A DNA stretch of 64,000 nucleotides from Albugo candida (GCA_905220665.1 CAJNAR010000177.1:62001-126000); one strand, 5' to 3'. Shown: positions 1 to 13,330, counted from the first letter of the stretch. The notes: generated from the sequence alone by a model not told the origin. Program-made: numbers and translations.

Positions 1-2546
1 GATCACGAGGTGATCCTGGCAACTATCGACCGATCGCGCTGTTTTGCGTCGATGTGAAAGTACTTTCAAAAGTGTTGGCGTATCGATTGCAACGTTTTTT
101 GCCAAAATTGATCCATCAAGATCAAAAAGCATTTGTGCGAGGAAGGTCGATGCATCACCATATTCGACATCTGACCGACATACAAGACTTGGTCACTCAT
201 CGTGGGGAGGAAGCTTATGCGACTTTTCTCGACTTTGAGAAAGCTTATGATCGAGTCAATTGGACGTATATGTTTCGCGTTTTGGAAAAAATGAGCGTTG
301 GAAAAAGTTTCATCGACTAGGTTCGTCTTTTGTACAATAACACAAAGGCGCAGTTGATGATTAATGGAAATATCACACCGTCCATTACACCACAACGTGG
401 AGTGAAACAAGGTGATCCTCTCTCAGCATTACTTTTTCTGATGACGATCGAACCTTTGGGAAATTTACTTCGCCAACATGAAGGACATGGAATTTGGATT
501 AATGGCACGACTGTCGCAACTGGATTATTTTTGCGGACGATTCGACATTGCTTTCAGAGACACCAAATGGTGTTTTGACGCAACTCGAACTCGTCCAAGT
601 CTATTGCGATGGATCGGGTGCGAAACTCAACTTGAGTAAATCATCTTTGCTCTCGTTGAATCGGACCATGCCGTGTCCACGTATTCCCAATTTGACCATA
701 ATGGGTCCGGAGGATTCGGTCAAGTATTTGGGTATTCCGTTCGGCCAGAAACCAACTCATTCGATGGTTATTTCAACTCTCGACAAGCGTTTTTACGATG
801 GGTTTTTTTTTTTGGTGTATGGTTTCGACGAGCACGAACTGTCCGTGGTCGACAACTGGTTGCGCAGACGATGATTTTATCACGTTTGTGGCATTACACG
901 GTGCACGTAGACATATCAGCAGCGACAATTCGACAGTGGCAATCGATGTTGAATCGATTTGTGCTTGGTCGGAAACACAAAAAAGATTCAAAACATGTTC
1001 ACCTACTCAGCAAAGAGTTTTTATATCTTCGCCGACAAGATGGTGGACTACAAGTTCCTTTTTGGTGGGACGACTAAAGCTACAACGTATTCAATTCCTT
1101 CAGCAGTTCGCATCCGATGCGTCAACAATTATTCCTGCGAATTGGACAACAGCTTCGACGGAATTATTACAACTTATCCAGCCTCCCTTTGGACCAAACA
1201 AGCCGATGGATATATTCACCATCGCACCAAATCGACATGGAAAAATGGTTCAATGGGAGAGCATATCGTCATGGTGGAAACAAGCATTTAGAATGTGGCA
1301 TCAGATGGATTGGAGCATTTCAATATCAGATTCAAATGTTTCACAACGCCGTCAGTACTACATGGAGCAGCCGATGTGGTTTCACTGCGACCAAAAATTA
1401 CATTACGAAGCTGCTACTCGTCATCCGAGTACGCAGAACGTTTGGTACAATCTTGGCATGGTGGATGAACCACATCGAACATTTCGAAAAACGTTTGCTA
1501 CACTTTTCGACGTTCGAAGTTTGCAAGACTTTTTTCGTGAAAGCGACACATGGCCAACGAAGGAAGATTTCGTCGCCAACTATTACAACGACGAAGAGCT
1601 GAACACATCGGATATGGCTGAAGAAAAGTTGCTGAGTCGACTTTACAATGAAGTCACTCAGATTCTCCAGCGTATCCACTCGACGATTGGTCTCATCACT
1701 TGGATTATACCAACCACAAGTGGCAGATCATTTTATGTGGGAGTAAAAAGCAAGGAAAGGAAACATTATTTTCCATCTATTCCACGCTCACAACTCTCAC
1801 GAATCGTCTGGAAACCTCCCGAACCAACCAAGAGCCATCCGATGTCGACACATTGGTCATCACGGGAGAGATCGGACGCACTGGATTCAGAACGAGTTCG
1901 AACTTTTATGGCTACATCACGGCATCTTCGAAAACGTGTATTACCAATTTTCGAGGATTTACAGTTTCGTCTCGCCTTTCGGATGTTGCCACTTCGATCT
2001 CGTTTCTGGTTCTTAAAGGATATTCAGCCCGACATTATATTGTGCACGCAGACTTCGTGTGGGGCAGTGGAATCCGATCAACATCTCTTTCTAGAGTGCG
2101 ATCACACGGCACAGTTATGGAGGGAGTTACTCCCTAGTTGGGATCAGTTTTTCTCCTCTCGACCACGTTGGACGCATATTGCATGTGCAATCGTACCAAC
2201 ACTACGGTCGGATTGGAAAGACTATTTCGACATTATCTCAGATTTATGGCTTGCACTGCAAGCGGTGACACTGCACTTCGTCTGGACAGATCGGAAGCGT
2301 CGTTTGTTCGATCAGCGATCAGCAACTCCGACAGTTCCAGCACTTTCCGTGATCTACACCACGTTTAGTGCGCACGTTCGGTACTTTCGAAGACAGTGTT
2401 ACGACCACGAGGAACGCATTCGGCTTGCAAAGGTACTGGATCAACTCGCAACGCAAGGATCATTTGGTGGATTTTTCAGAAGTCGAAGATCATTGCTGCG
2501 GGTACGGCACAGGCGAGTGGAACGGCAAGTGCAACTCAGATCCTAG
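1..2546 (+). pseudogene. L1-like non-LTR retrotransposon (LINE) reverse transcriptase ORF, 5' cut by window edge
   Basis: Reverse transcriptase of a non-LTR retrotransposon, which copies element RNA into genomic DNA. Visible RT blocks in order: a GRSMHHH block near 140-165, motif A with FLDFEKAYDRVNW near 225-265, the GVKQGDPLSALLF block near 400-440, and a FADD box near 525-545 that reads correctly only across a one-base deletion in a T run. After the RT come KYLGIPFG (near 720), RARTVRGRQLVAQ (near 830) and a zf-RVT knuckle near 2040-2105 (CTQTSCG, then H and C). This C-terminal layout matches oomycete L1-type LINEs. It is broken: a TAG at 318-320 sits where Trp is expected, and frame changes occur near 530, in the T13 run near 805-817 and near 1060. 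The open frame from 798 to 2546 carries true LINE protein only from about 1060 on. Endonuclease domain lies outside the window. Confidence 0.87.
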
Positions 2547-2800
2547 TCCTAGTTGGCTGGTTACGCTCACCGTAGTGTGGCGCACACCAATTTGCAAACC
2601 ACGGTACTTTTGGACCATTTTTACAACTTAACAACCTTTTCACCTTTACAGCCTTTACAAGCTGGACACAGTCTCGTATTAAGGGTGCTGAGGCTACTAC
2701 GATACGAGATTATCAACGAGACGACATTTTATCATCTCTCACAGGTATTTCACGAAACGTTTTTTATATGTATATATGTTATTTAAGATAGCCTAGGCAA
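2547..2800 (+). other. Probable 3' untranslated end of the LINE
   Basis: Sequence following the LINE stop with no open frame of note. It contains short pyrimidine and ATATGTATATATG runs and no long poly-A tail. The exact 3' end of the element cannot be set from one copy. Confidence 0.35.
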
Positions 2801-2867
2801 CTAGAGAAGTCAGTTAGTCTAATTCTAGTAATATAGACACCTTCAACTGAGTTGGGTACGGACCCTG

Positions 2868-2971
2868 GTCGATAAGTACTAAATAGAACTGCGATCCGAT
2901 CAGCTTGATACTTAATATAGGATCTATTATGTACTCGATCCTACGTTTGGTCGATAAGTACGAAATAGAAC
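2868..2971. repeat. Short direct repeat, period 82
   Basis: GTCGATAAGTAC followed by AAATAGAAC occurs at 2868 and again at 2950, with one mismatch. It lies between the LINE and the first secreted-protein locus and could be a remnant of a tandem array or of LINE tail sequence. No coding role seen. Confidence 0.5.
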
Positions 2972-3166
2972 AAGGATGGACTCATGCGTCATCAACAAAC
3001 GACAACCACGGCGTAGGATTTATTACGGTTTCGATACTAAAGTCAATTCGAAAAAGCGATCAACACTGTCATGGCGTTGTCCAATGTTTGGGGTTGCTGA
3101 TCTGGCCGTCGCCTTCTCTGAGCCAATCACTCGTACCGATGATATCCGTAGCCTTTATTTAAATTT

Positions 3167-3185
3167 GCTCACTTTTGAATTTCCT
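3167..3185 (+). promoter_or_regulatory. Oomycete-type core promoter (Inr/FPR-like) of E1
   Basis: GCTCACTTTTGAATTTCC matches the published oomycete core promoter consensus GCTCATTYYNCAWTTT with two mismatches. It ends 26 bases before the E1 ATG. The same kind of element lies at a similar distance before EA, EB, EC and ED. Confidence 0.6.
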
Positions 3186-3211
3186 TTTCTCAATAAGTTG
3201 AAATCGATACC

Positions 3212-3953
3212 ATGAAGACTATAGCGACTCAGTCTTATCTGTTTATACAGATTATGGGCTTCATTCTCAAGTCAGAAGGAAACTGCCCCGTAACTGATAC
3301 TATGTATTGTAAAATGGGTACCTCGAGGGAAGATTCTACTAATCATTTGTCACCCATCCCTGTCTGGCATTTCGATTGCCTCACCGTAAGCAGGAACACT
3401 CAAGTACAGATGTATGTACCAAAAAATCCAACACAAGGAGATTTGGGAACGTGTACAGATCTGCGCATTCATTTTGTGAACGACATGATGCTTCTTGATA
3501 CAAGCGTTGCTGCAGTCAATGATGCTATCGACATTCCTATCAAGGACATGAATGCACAGATGTGCTGGGGCCAATACTTAGAGTCTGCTTCTTTCGGCGG
3601 GATAGTGGACAAATCAGTTAAATTTCTTCGCTTCGAATTGGAAATGATGGACTGACCGTAACTGAGCTGCGGCACAATCATCTGAAAGCACAACGGACTG
3701 ATATTCAATTTGGTTTTGTGACGAAATCATTCAACGAGATGGATGATAAACTGACGTTAGAGGTAATAGTTCCAGATGGACTAATATATGGAAGACAGGA
3801 TGGTCCTATGCATTGGGATGGAAAATGATGCAGAAAGCTGGGATTCAACTGATGAAACAAGGCAGCAATTTTATGGTAAGGTATGTGGGAGGCTCCACTG
3901 TCACTCCATCTGACTCCAAACCGAAAAAACGTACGTTTGACTCATTTACCTGA
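3212..3953 (+). pseudogene. Secreted cysteine-containing protein E1, frame-broken
   Basis: Starts at an ATG placed 27 bases after a core promoter match. Residues 1-24 form a signal peptide ending before NCPVTD. Cysteines lie at 25, 33, 56 and 81, close to those of EC (25, 34, 57, 81) and ED (25, 34, 54, 82). The first frame stops at 3655. The family C-terminus continues in the next frame from about 3640 (NDGLTVTELRHN region) and in a third frame from about 3815, where YALGWKMMQKAGIQL matches WTVGIERMQEAGIRL of ED. Total span is about 247 codons, close to the 230-239 of intact relatives. Either a recent pseudogene or two sequencing indels. Role unknown; a secreted, possibly effector, protein is inference. 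Confidence 0.7.
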
Positions 3954-6900
3954 TACTTACTTTGGCAGTGTCGAGGTTGACGGCAAGATAAAGTTCTTCT
4001 CATACATGATGATTACCACCTTACTTCATTTTCCATTATCTTTGTACAACGACTGTCCTACACTCGATTTTGCCCCATCGGATCTTCTATGTTTCTTCCG
4101 CTTTGAAAATGAATTAGACGAGGCTGGATCCGCGAGATTATTCCTGAGAACACTCCGTTTTTTACACCATGATGTGATGATAAAGAAGCTGCAGCGAGGC
4201 TAAAACACTTAAGACTTGCGGAACACCACTTATAGAACGCTCTGTGTCTCATGATACGCACGTCGGTCTGAGTCAGGTCGCCCAGCATACGTCGATACGC
4301 GTCCATCCTTTATGACATTCATTTATGACCTTTCATAATGCATAATCTTGCATCCCTTTTCGACTCAGCCAAATCCTTCCATACAAATGTAGATGATAAG
4401 AAATACGAAAAGACATAACTCTCATCTTTTGTTGGGAATCGCTCGCCTTGTTAATGGAGCTGCATGTTCTCACTGCCACAAATACCTGAAACTCGCTTCG
4501 TAAATGTTTGGTTTCCTGGCGTGAAAACACGTTCACTAAGTATCCTACCACGCGTCGCTTTTGACGTAATCGGCCGCTTCTGCACGCGAATTCTCTGTCG
4601 AATTGCGTGATCCTATTGACGATTTATAAGTTGACGAGGAAGATGGCTCGATTCTGATCGGCAGTTTCTCCTCGTGTCCGTGCGGCCTCGGGCTTTTCAC
4701 TCTCATCGTATCACTTTCTACGCAAAAATATGGAGAATTCGCTTTATTACGTCGGAATAGAACATTTCGTTCCGAAAGCATGCTCTGTCTTTTTTACAAC
4801 CTTTTTTGGTATTTAGTACGATGGGTCATGAGAATATGATATTATTTTAAATGCTGGAAAGCAAGAGTTGAATTGCGTCATCTTTGAGAACTCCTGCAAA
4901 ATAGTTCCCTGATACAACTGAGTTTATTCGACTTTCCGAGGCTGATGAGGCGATGATGTAGTGCATGAAGTGTCCCTACCAAGTACCAAAGGACAGATGT
5001 GCCTCAAAACGAGTTTTTTACCGACTTGGAAAATTCGAGATAGCATACCATGAAGGTCACAGCAGAGGATCACGAACCAATGTAATTTGAAGGGAGCCGC
5101 CATAGATAACAGAGATCTGCGGAAGGGAGTATACATTGATATCACGCAACCCGATCATTGTATCAGGTTGTCCTATTTTAAACAGAGACTACGATCGGAC
5201 AAGCCGGATCTATTTGGTGCACACAAGTGCTTTTACTAGTACGATGATGTGCTACCATGATGCATCGAGAAATGGCAGGATTCTGCATGAAATTATTTTT
5301 GGTCGTCAGTTTTATTCCAAGAGCTACTACCCGTCCATCAAAAGCACCAAAAGCCCTTACATTTCGATTTAATCTCAACCGATGGGTGGGCATAGATAAT
5401 ATGGAAGAATCCATTCATCCCTTCTTCAAGCATCCCTTTTGCTGCGTGTTTTCCATGTACGTAAGCTATTTCCAACAGATCATATACATTGGTGCATACC
5501 ACGTGGCCAACATCCAAGAAAGTATTGAACTCTTTCTAAAATTTTGTGACGATTTGATGATAGAAAGATACTTTTGACTGAAAGGTTTCAGTAAAAATTC
5601 AAAGACAGGTTGGTGGATGGATACCCTCGAAATTGTTGTATGAGATCATACCTCAACAAAAGGGCGTCATGAATTTTGCGACTTCTCTTTGGCATATGAT
5701 CCATTCAGACAATTGTCTACTTCTCGCATGATGAAAATTTCTGTTTCTGATACGGTCCGATAATCAGCTACTCTTTTAATCTCCATTCCGGTGACTCAAC
5801 TCTTCCTATCCAGAGCAAAGCGATCTAGACCTCAACGGTAATTTCATCCGTACGGATTGAATCATAATCACCGAAAACGACTTTTCCGTCACATTGTATG
5901 ATATAAGATAAAAGTTGGTGTTATCACAGGGAAACGACAACAACCGCAGCTACTCGAGTCATAAGACACATCGGTCAATATCCTTGCAATTACATTATGT
6001 CCGGAGAGGATACATGGAATTATAGGAACTATGTCCAGTGGCGCCCACGGTGTCCGCTAAGATTGCATTCGCACGTTGATAAGCTAAATTTTCCCGTACT
6101 GAGTTGCTTTAAGAAGAATTGGTATCCATAACATCACTTAGAAACTCGGAGAATTCATATATATGGAAGGTTTGCTGGCTGTGTCATTGGTTAGCATAGC
6201 TTCTATGGTACTGATACAATCAGGAAAGGACACTTTTTGAATATATAATGGTGCAAAAAGAGTATGTCAGTGTCACCAACGTGTGACCATACATCATTAA
6301 GTCTTGTAATCGTTTGTTTTCGATTAAAAAAAGGTTAAGTGGCCCATTTTGGAACACTCAGCGACATTATGCGCCGTATCTAGGAAGAAGTGAAAGTACT
6401 GGATATGCTCGAGAATACTCGCCGTTCCAAAAAGCCGGTGACACTCAAGGAAGCTCCTCGTTTCCGACTTCATTTTGCTCTGTTTTAGCACGCAACTTCT
6501 TACTGCCCACCGGTCAGAAATGTATATTGATTAGGAGAAGGGATTCAATTCCAGTGAGAATATAAGCTAATAGATCAATGCACTGATCCTCATAGACATA
6601 CTGCTTGATGGAATAACAGCGTGTCATTATAGTTTTAATAAGGGACCACAATACTCTTTCGTTCTGAGTTTTCTATCTACATTGTGCTCTATGGAAATTG
6701 TATTGACGCAGCGATCTAGTAGAACGCAAAAAAGTGAGTTGAGCTTTTCCTTTGCGGCAAACTATCTTAGTTGTAAGTATGTCTATCGAGGGGTTTCAGT
6801 GCGGTAGCCTCATCTCACCACAATCACGAGAATCTGCCAGCTTCACTTTAATATATTCTCAGCATAACAGTGTCGTCCACCTTGAAGCTCAGTACACCAC

Positions 6901-7100
6901 GCTGACAGTTGCCATTCGACCGGAACAAGGCTCTAGCTGTTCACCTATCATGTACGAGGCCCGACATTATTGTTTTTTGTTTTCAAAACGATACTTCCTC
7001 ACTTCTTTGCATCCACACGCATTCACACAATATAAGCCCTACAATATTATCCATGATGCATTTTTTAGGGCGGTTTCACATCCTTCATTCCCTTGATCAG
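3954..7100. other. No recognisable gene; unassigned open frames
   Basis: Several open frames of 60-110 codons exist on both strands, for example 5257-5577 plus and 4545-4781 minus, but none shows a domain, signal peptide or family motif I recognise and many begin at non-ATG codons. Part may be decayed genes. Nothing here is supported as a functional gene. Confidence 0.4.
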
Positions 7101-7105
7101 AATCT

Positions 7106-8100
7106 CTGAGAGCTTCCTGCTCATAACATACAACTCGAGAAAAAGATACACGCAAACAAGAACGTGGTCTCGTGCAACGGAATATGAGCAATACATTGTA
7201 CAATTTGACCTATTTTTACGAAAGTACAAAATATGGATGATTTCTTCTTTCTTAGCTGTGCTACACACAATCGTGACGTTGATAGTGGAGAAGCATCAAA
7301 AATAGCAGAAAGTCGGATATGAGATGCCTCACTCGTACGATATCATGGTGATAATTCTGTGATTGAATAGGATATCTTCCTCATATGAGATGCTACACAC
7401 GTACGATATCGTAGTGATATTGTGTAAACGAATAGGATATCTTTCTCATGAAACATTTTGTTACTGAAAATGGGTGTGGGAAATCTATGATCAAGTATTT
7501 TGTTCTGTCTGCTTATTATATTATCTGAGAGCTCCCGCTTATAATGTACAACTCGAGAAAAAGATACACGCAAACAAGAACGTGGTCTCGTGCAACGGAA
7601 TATACACAATAAATTGTACAATTTGACCTATTTTTAGAAAAATACAAAATATGGATAATTTCTTCTTTCTTAGATATGCTGGACACAATCGTGACGTTGA
7701 TCGTGGATACACACCGAAGATAGCAGAAAGTTGCATATGAGATGCCTCACTCGTACGATATCATAGTGAAAATTCTATGATTGAATAGTATATGTGCCTC
7801 ATATGAGATGCGACACACGTACGATATCATGGTGATATTCTGTGATTGAATAGGATATCTTCCTCATGAAACATTTTATACCTGACAATTGGTGTGAGAA
7901 AGCCATACTCAAGTAATTTCTCGTGTCTTCTTTTTTGTATTGTATTCTGTGAAAGCTTCCTGCTCATAACGTACAACACGAGGAAAAAACACACGCAAAC
8001 AAGAACGTGTTGTAATGCAATGTTATTTGCGCCGTACATATTACGATTTGATTCTTGTTCGGAAAGTACAAAATATGGATGATTTCTTCTGTCTTAGACA
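7106..8100. repeat. Tandem repeat, about 420-base unit, 2.4 copies
   Basis: The block containing ACTCGAGAAAAAGATACACG recurs at 7133, 7551 and, diverged, at 7975, giving periods of 418 and 424. Each full unit contains an inner pair of about 65 bases with ATGAGATGC followed by CGTACGATATC (copies near 7319, 7383, 7738 and 7803). Short open frames in it recur with the unit and are probably not genes. The third copy is partial and ends near the words TTCTTCTGTCTTAGACA. Confidence 0.8.
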
Positions 8101-9780
8101 TTCTCCTCTTTCATGCGATCCATGCGTTTCGTTAGGCCCACAAGTAGGTCTAGCGGCTGCTCTTCCGTATTATCTTGGTCAAAAAAAGTGGTATTTATCC
8201 AGGAATTATCATTTTATGTAACAAAACGTTGATGATATACCCAATCCGTTTCCATCTTTATTGCGTTCGCTATGATCCTTCATCATCATATTCCAGCTAT
8301 GATTACACCATCATGCAGAAGAGGAAGTGAAAAGTGCTTCTGATCGGATTTTATGTAGTTTTGAGTAGCAGACACAAAGTATATGATCAGGAGAATGTAA
8401 GGTATGGGTTCGTGTGGTGGCGTGCATGGTGGAACATATCAGCCAAATGTTCCACAATCGAGCTGATAGGTACAATAACACTTGCTTCCACTCTTGTGAA
8501 ATGAAGAAAGCCGATAATATATGGATCGGCAATGGTGTGAAAAACGGCTTTGATTTTCCTAAAAAAGAGAAAGACAGTGGTTCCTTACGATTTTCCTGAT
8601 TAGTGCCATTAAAAAAGTGAGAGTCGTGCAGAATGAAGATCGAATATCAGGAATTTGCAGCGAGTTATTCTTTTTATGCTTTGTATTTAAATTTGTTGAG
8701 ATATCAAATTTCGATTATTATAGGATACTTAGGAGAAAAACGAGCTCCCTTCAGGTACTTGGTGAAAACTTGGCTGATTCCATAGGCAAGCGTGGGGTAG
8801 CATGAAAAACGTTTGTTATGCATTATGCACTTTGTGCATACATTCTTAGAGCAATTGAGCTATAGTGATGCTCTGATCAAATAAATGATGGCAGTTACTT
8901 CCGGTGGCTTATCAGCTTTATGAATGCTGCTTTTCATGTAAAGCGCGGCGGAAGGCTTCAGCTGCAAGATTGAATGTATCGACGAGATAATTTCTTTCAT
9001 AAAAATATGATTGTTTCATGTCTCTATATGCTAGAAAATATATCAACATGAATTGCGTTAGGATGCCGGGAGCAAACGTAAACAAGTATTTAGGGCTGCC
9101 TGGCTCTCATCTTATCCAGATTTGTGCCGTGTGTAACAGTAAAAATATGGACCATTTCGAGTCAAAAGATTCCCCCATGTCAAGCAAAACTCTGCCAGTA
9201 TTATTATGATTGGCAACATAGCTGGTATCAATGATATTCTCACTTTTGAGCGGAACATCCAGTATGAAGAATACCAGAGAAGCTAGAGACCAAGAGAATG
9301 TAAGACGTTCTTTCAGGAATTCTATGGTCAGAAATCAACGGGCTAGAAGTACCAGAAGTAGTTAACATAATAAAGAACATTCTTAAAGCACAGTAGATGC
9401 AAAGGTGAGGTAGTACTTTTTTCAAGCAGTTTAAGGTCTAATTCAGGAGCGAGTATACTTTGTCCACGCAAAGCTGCAACTTCATAATTGATGTGGAGCA
9501 GGAGGTTGGAAAGATTTGATTTCAAAGAATCGTAGTGTAGTCGTAAAATATGTTGGGTTTGTAGGAATTGAAATTTTGAAGTAGAAAATGAAACGTAGGT
9601 TGCACCATGCTAAGGAGTGTAAAAAAAATCATCGATGAAGACTCGGTCGTAGTTATCACAAACTTTGTAGCAAATTTCGTTCGTCGCTCGACCGAGGTAT
9701 GCTAGCAAGTGCCTAAAAAGAAATGAGTCTCACACTAAGCGGGGCTCTAATCTAAGTTCACCATAATGCAGTAATGATTT
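8101..9780. other. No recognisable gene
   Basis: Only short open frames are present (for example 8414-8599 and 9018-9209 plus). None carries a recognisable motif. I see no RNA gene, array or transposon end here. Confidence 0.4.
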
Positions 9781-9849
9781 GTTGCATGGAGTTATTTTAC
9801 CTCTTTGTGCATGTATCGCACTTTTCAAAGGAAACAAGTCAATTCAGAT

Positions 9850-11740
9850 CAGAATCTGTTAGATTTGATCTTGGTACTAGGAAGCACATTTATAGCAAAC
9901 GTACTGATTCTCTATTCGGAATATTATAAAAAAATAGCGGTGCAAACTGCTTTAATGAGTGTCCTACCTTAGAAAATAAGTCAAGCAGCCTGCGCTTACT
10001 ATGTTTGGTAAAATGATATATCTGCTAGAGCTCTTAAGGGCTTTGACCCCTCAGCTCGCTTGCATCATTGGCGTGCAATAAATCAAGAACTAGATTGCAG
10101 TTAAGGCGCATCTAGTATTTTTGATCTGGTGAAGTCATAGGTACATTATTGTATATCAACGATGCAGGTGCTCGTTAATAATGACATACGTGAGATCGAG
10201 AAACGGGTTCTTGAACGTTTTGAATGATTCATGAAACAGTAAAAAAAAGTGTAGAAAATAATGAATGCAGCGTAAAATTCTCGCTTTACGGCTAGCTTGG
10301 TCGTTTGAAATCGAACCTCAACTTTGCTGCAATTCTCCCTTTACAAGCGATTATATTCGCAAGCAAGCCCCCGACTTCCTAGAACACTATAAGACGGCTT
10401 TTTCTTGCAAACATTCTTTCATATCTGTGCAACTTCCTCGAAAAAGTTTTGGCACGGGGCACCTAAATTCACTTCAGAGGTCAAATTCTGCTTAAGCGCA
10501 TTTCATTTCATGGAAATGCGAAAACTTCTGATATAGAACTTTGACTTGGCATACCTGGACCTCGTGCCTAAGCAATAGCTCTACGTACTTGTTGTTGAGA
10601 ATGGATATTCAACTGATTATCATGCATCGAATTCGGTTAGCTGTAGTGTTTATTCACACTACTCAACTCATTCGCTTACACAAACGAAATATGTAGCAAG
10701 GGTGTTCACTCCACTGGGCAAGAACAAAGATGTGTCAATCTTTACCTCATATGGAGAAGATACGGCACGAACTCAACGCGTTCAACACGTCATTTTTTGC
10801 TTTTTTTTCTCATCAATCATTGAAGATCCTTGAAGCACTGGACATGTGAAAGGAATGCATGGTGCATACGCCAGTTAGACATCTACCGTAGCCAGTTCAT
10901 TGTGAATACCAGAGGCTTGATTTATGGAATATAGGCATCGATACCCTTCATATGAATGGAGGATCATCAGTGATAGTAAAACTTGCGGTGCATTTGTAAT
11001 GATTATTGTGGACAAATCAGATGGTGCTCATTGTAAAGACAGATGCATGGTTAGATCCAAGTTGGTCAATAACGCGATGAGATATTGTAATCACACTGAA
11101 TCATCGAGCATTACATTCCATGACAAGGAAACCTCAATACCACAAAATTGCGCTTGATTTCTCAGTTGAGTGAATGATCATTGAGCTAGGTTCGTCCAAA
11201 AGCAATCCTCGGAATTCTCTAGAATCGTTGCTTCATTGTCGGCATCTCATAGTATTCGGCGTGCTACAGAAATATCCTTTAGGCTATGGTAGCATATTTG
11301 TAAAACAAAACGGATGGGTTCATATTTCTCTTTGATACGCATACACTTCAGTGGAATAAGTCAGGTGCATTGCTCATGTCACTATCGTAACTTTTCTCAA
11401 CAAGCTTACATAGATTTAGCGTATTGCACAACCTGAATCCAACTTAGCTATTTCATCGTTTGAGATTGGCAACTTTGCAAAACAAAATGGTAGCCGAGGG
11501 AGTCAGCCGCTTTGTACAATATTGCTGCATTTTAAAATTGCGCGGACAGAAGAGAAACTAGAGTGTAGAGGACCAAGGGAGGTTTACTTGTGATGTTTCC
11601 AGGTAGTTGAGGGTGCTGGACTCGCATCAGGTTTGGGAAAGCCCGGGAGAAGACTGAGCGTAAACAATTGTCCAAGACTGCAAAATATACTGCAAACCGA
11701 AACATACCATTTATATTCAGTGTTAGACCATACATCATAT
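9850..11740 (-). pseudogene. Decayed minus-strand gene of unknown product, copy A
   Basis: No intact frame, but comparing with copy B shows frames conserved at protein level on the minus strand. Near 11532-11738 both copies read M-x-YG-x-T then LMRVQH; near 11160-11345 both read MRI, then YEPI and LK-x-x-SVAR. Conservation of the peptide through indels suggests a former coding gene just downstream of EA. I do not recognise the product. Confidence 0.35.
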
Positions 11741-12046
11741 TGTCTGTCGGAGTGCTACAACATCAGGACGAAATCTGATATGGTTCGCTGATGGTCTATC
11801 TTCGCATTGCAAAACGAGGCGAGCTTTGTAGGTATTGTCAAATCTGCAGCAGGTTGCTGAATGAAAAGACTAGTTTAATGCTAAAAGCTGTATGAGAAAA
11901 TCGACACAAGTTCAAGAAGATAGTGTGCGAAGCTCCATTTAGATTTGCCAGGATAGAGCATATTTTCAAAGAAGACCATGTGGCGATTCAATAAAAAAAT
12001 GATTTTATATTCACAAAGCATTTAGATTCACTGCGGGGTATTGAAT

Positions 12047-12793
12047 TCAATATTCTGAAATTCCATTTACTTGAATATTTACAAAATTGAAGCCCATCTC
12101 ATTTATGAGCTTTGGTCCAATTTTGATGACATTCTCCGAAATGTAAGAAATACGAGAGAGCGAAAAAGAATTGATGACAAAGAAAGTTTTTCCGTCAAAA
12201 GCGACTCTCAGTTCTATATTCTCATCTGAACGTGATTGGGTGAAGGGAAAACGTCTTTGGTACTTGTAGATCGCGATACATATTGTCAGCGAAAATGAAA
12301 AGAGTTGGCATAGCTTTTCTAGTTCCCATGATAGTCCACCTTGTGTTATAAATATGCCATGTGCCTTTCAATTTTATTCCAGCGTCTTTTACATCAACTT
12401 TCTTCTGTGCAAAACCATGGCTTAAGGGTAAAATGTGCTTGCTGATTTCGATCGTCACTTCATAGCCCACGATTTCTTCAAGTATTCCACCTGTTTTAAC
12501 TGCTTTAACGTTTTTCACGTGAAAATTGTAATCAGCATATGGAGAATTGAGTTGCGGAACGAGCTTAATAAATGAGCCTTTTACACCTCCAGTACATTTC
12601 GAGTATCTGTGAATATCCTTGTCGATGTATATTTCAAAGTACTCTTCATATTTTAAGCGATAAGTGCTTTCACTCGGTATTGGGTATGTACAGATAAATA
12701 TACAGGGAATCCCCCCACCTCCCAACAGAACCTGAATGTATAAAAAGAATAGTTTGCAAAAATGATGCATAGCTGGCTGCGTGATATCTTCAT
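12047..12793 (-). pseudogene. Secreted protein EA, frame-broken (paralogue of EB)
   Basis: The ATG at 12793 opens with MKISRSQLCI, nearly identical to EB, and acts as the signal peptide start. The body continues in another frame (12222-12770) with IDKDIHRYSKC, then EVTIEI, and WTIMGTRKAMPTLFIF matched to EB WKISGTVRVVPTRFVF. The C-terminal part lies in a third frame to the TGA at 12047-12049 and contains VIKIGPKLINEM, almost the same as EB VIKIGPKLIKDL. So there are two frame breaks, one in the signal peptide region and one near 12240. An alternative ATG at 12770 gives MHHFCKLFFLYIQ, also hydrophobic, but homology favours 12793. Function unknown. Confidence 0.65.
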
Positions 12794-12818
12794 GTTCTTT
12801 GGTAAATGACTAGACGAG

Positions 12819-12836
12819 GTAAATTTGTGAATGGGA
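12819..12836 (-). promoter_or_regulatory. Oomycete-type core promoter of EA
   Basis: On the minus strand CCCATTCACAAATTTACC fits the oomycete Inr/FPR consensus; it lies 26-43 bases before the EA ATG. The EB counterpart is at 27613-27631. Confidence 0.5.
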
Positions 12837-13330
12837 AACAAAAGCTCAACATTTTATTTCCAGATTTTCGGTTGGAACACGTAAACATGGTTTTTTTGGC
12901 TCCGACCAATTCGGGAATTAATTATATTCGGTAAATGAGTGTACAGATGTGTTCTTTCTTACTCAATGAATAGCCAACTAACTGCATATCATATCAATTC
13001 AGTAGGCCGAATGTAGCTTTGGTAATGATAAGAAGCCATTTTGGGTAAGCTTCCGTGCTAAAGTTTCTCTTTTTGTCTGAGATAGCAGTACCAAACCTCT
13101 TTATAGCGCATCGCGTTTCTATTTATTACCTTTACGAGGTTATTTAAGACCGACAACTTGATATACTTCAACTGACAATATTGCGATCTTGTCTAGCGCT
13201 TGAATTATCTGCTCTATCAAGTCTTGTAGCAGTGTGAAATTGCTGAAAATTAATTTAATCTGAACACTTGAATAAGTAATTTTATATATAAATGTAATAC
13301 ACCGTGATGGTCGAAGTCAACATCTTTGCT

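Larger units (their letters stand above)
9785..13330. repeat. Segmental duplication, copy A (partner 24655-27990)
   Basis: Diverged copy of the segment at 24.66-27.99 kb, in the same orientation. Shared landmarks: GGAAACA(A/T)GTCAATTCAGATCAGAA near 9830 and 24700, the block at 10300 and 25180, TGGACTCGCATCAG near 11620 and 26455, the secreted-protein locus, GCATAGCTGGCTGCGTGATA near 12768 and 27563, and TATATATA(A/G)ATGTAATA near 13285 and 27965. Both copies carry many indels, so the duplication is old. It contains EA and a decayed minus-strand gene. Confidence 0.8.

Noticed and set aside
798..2546. A single 582-codon open frame taken as one gene from 798
   Set aside because: Its first part is not LINE protein; the true frame there is 673-1077. 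LINE similarity in this frame begins only near 1060.
2843..2866. Possible reverse-oriented copy of the SINE head
   Set aside because: About 17 bases resemble the complement of the SINE start, but box B and body are absent.
7106..8100. CRISPR array
   Set aside because: Units of 420 bases with no short repeat-spacer pattern, in a eukaryotic sequence.
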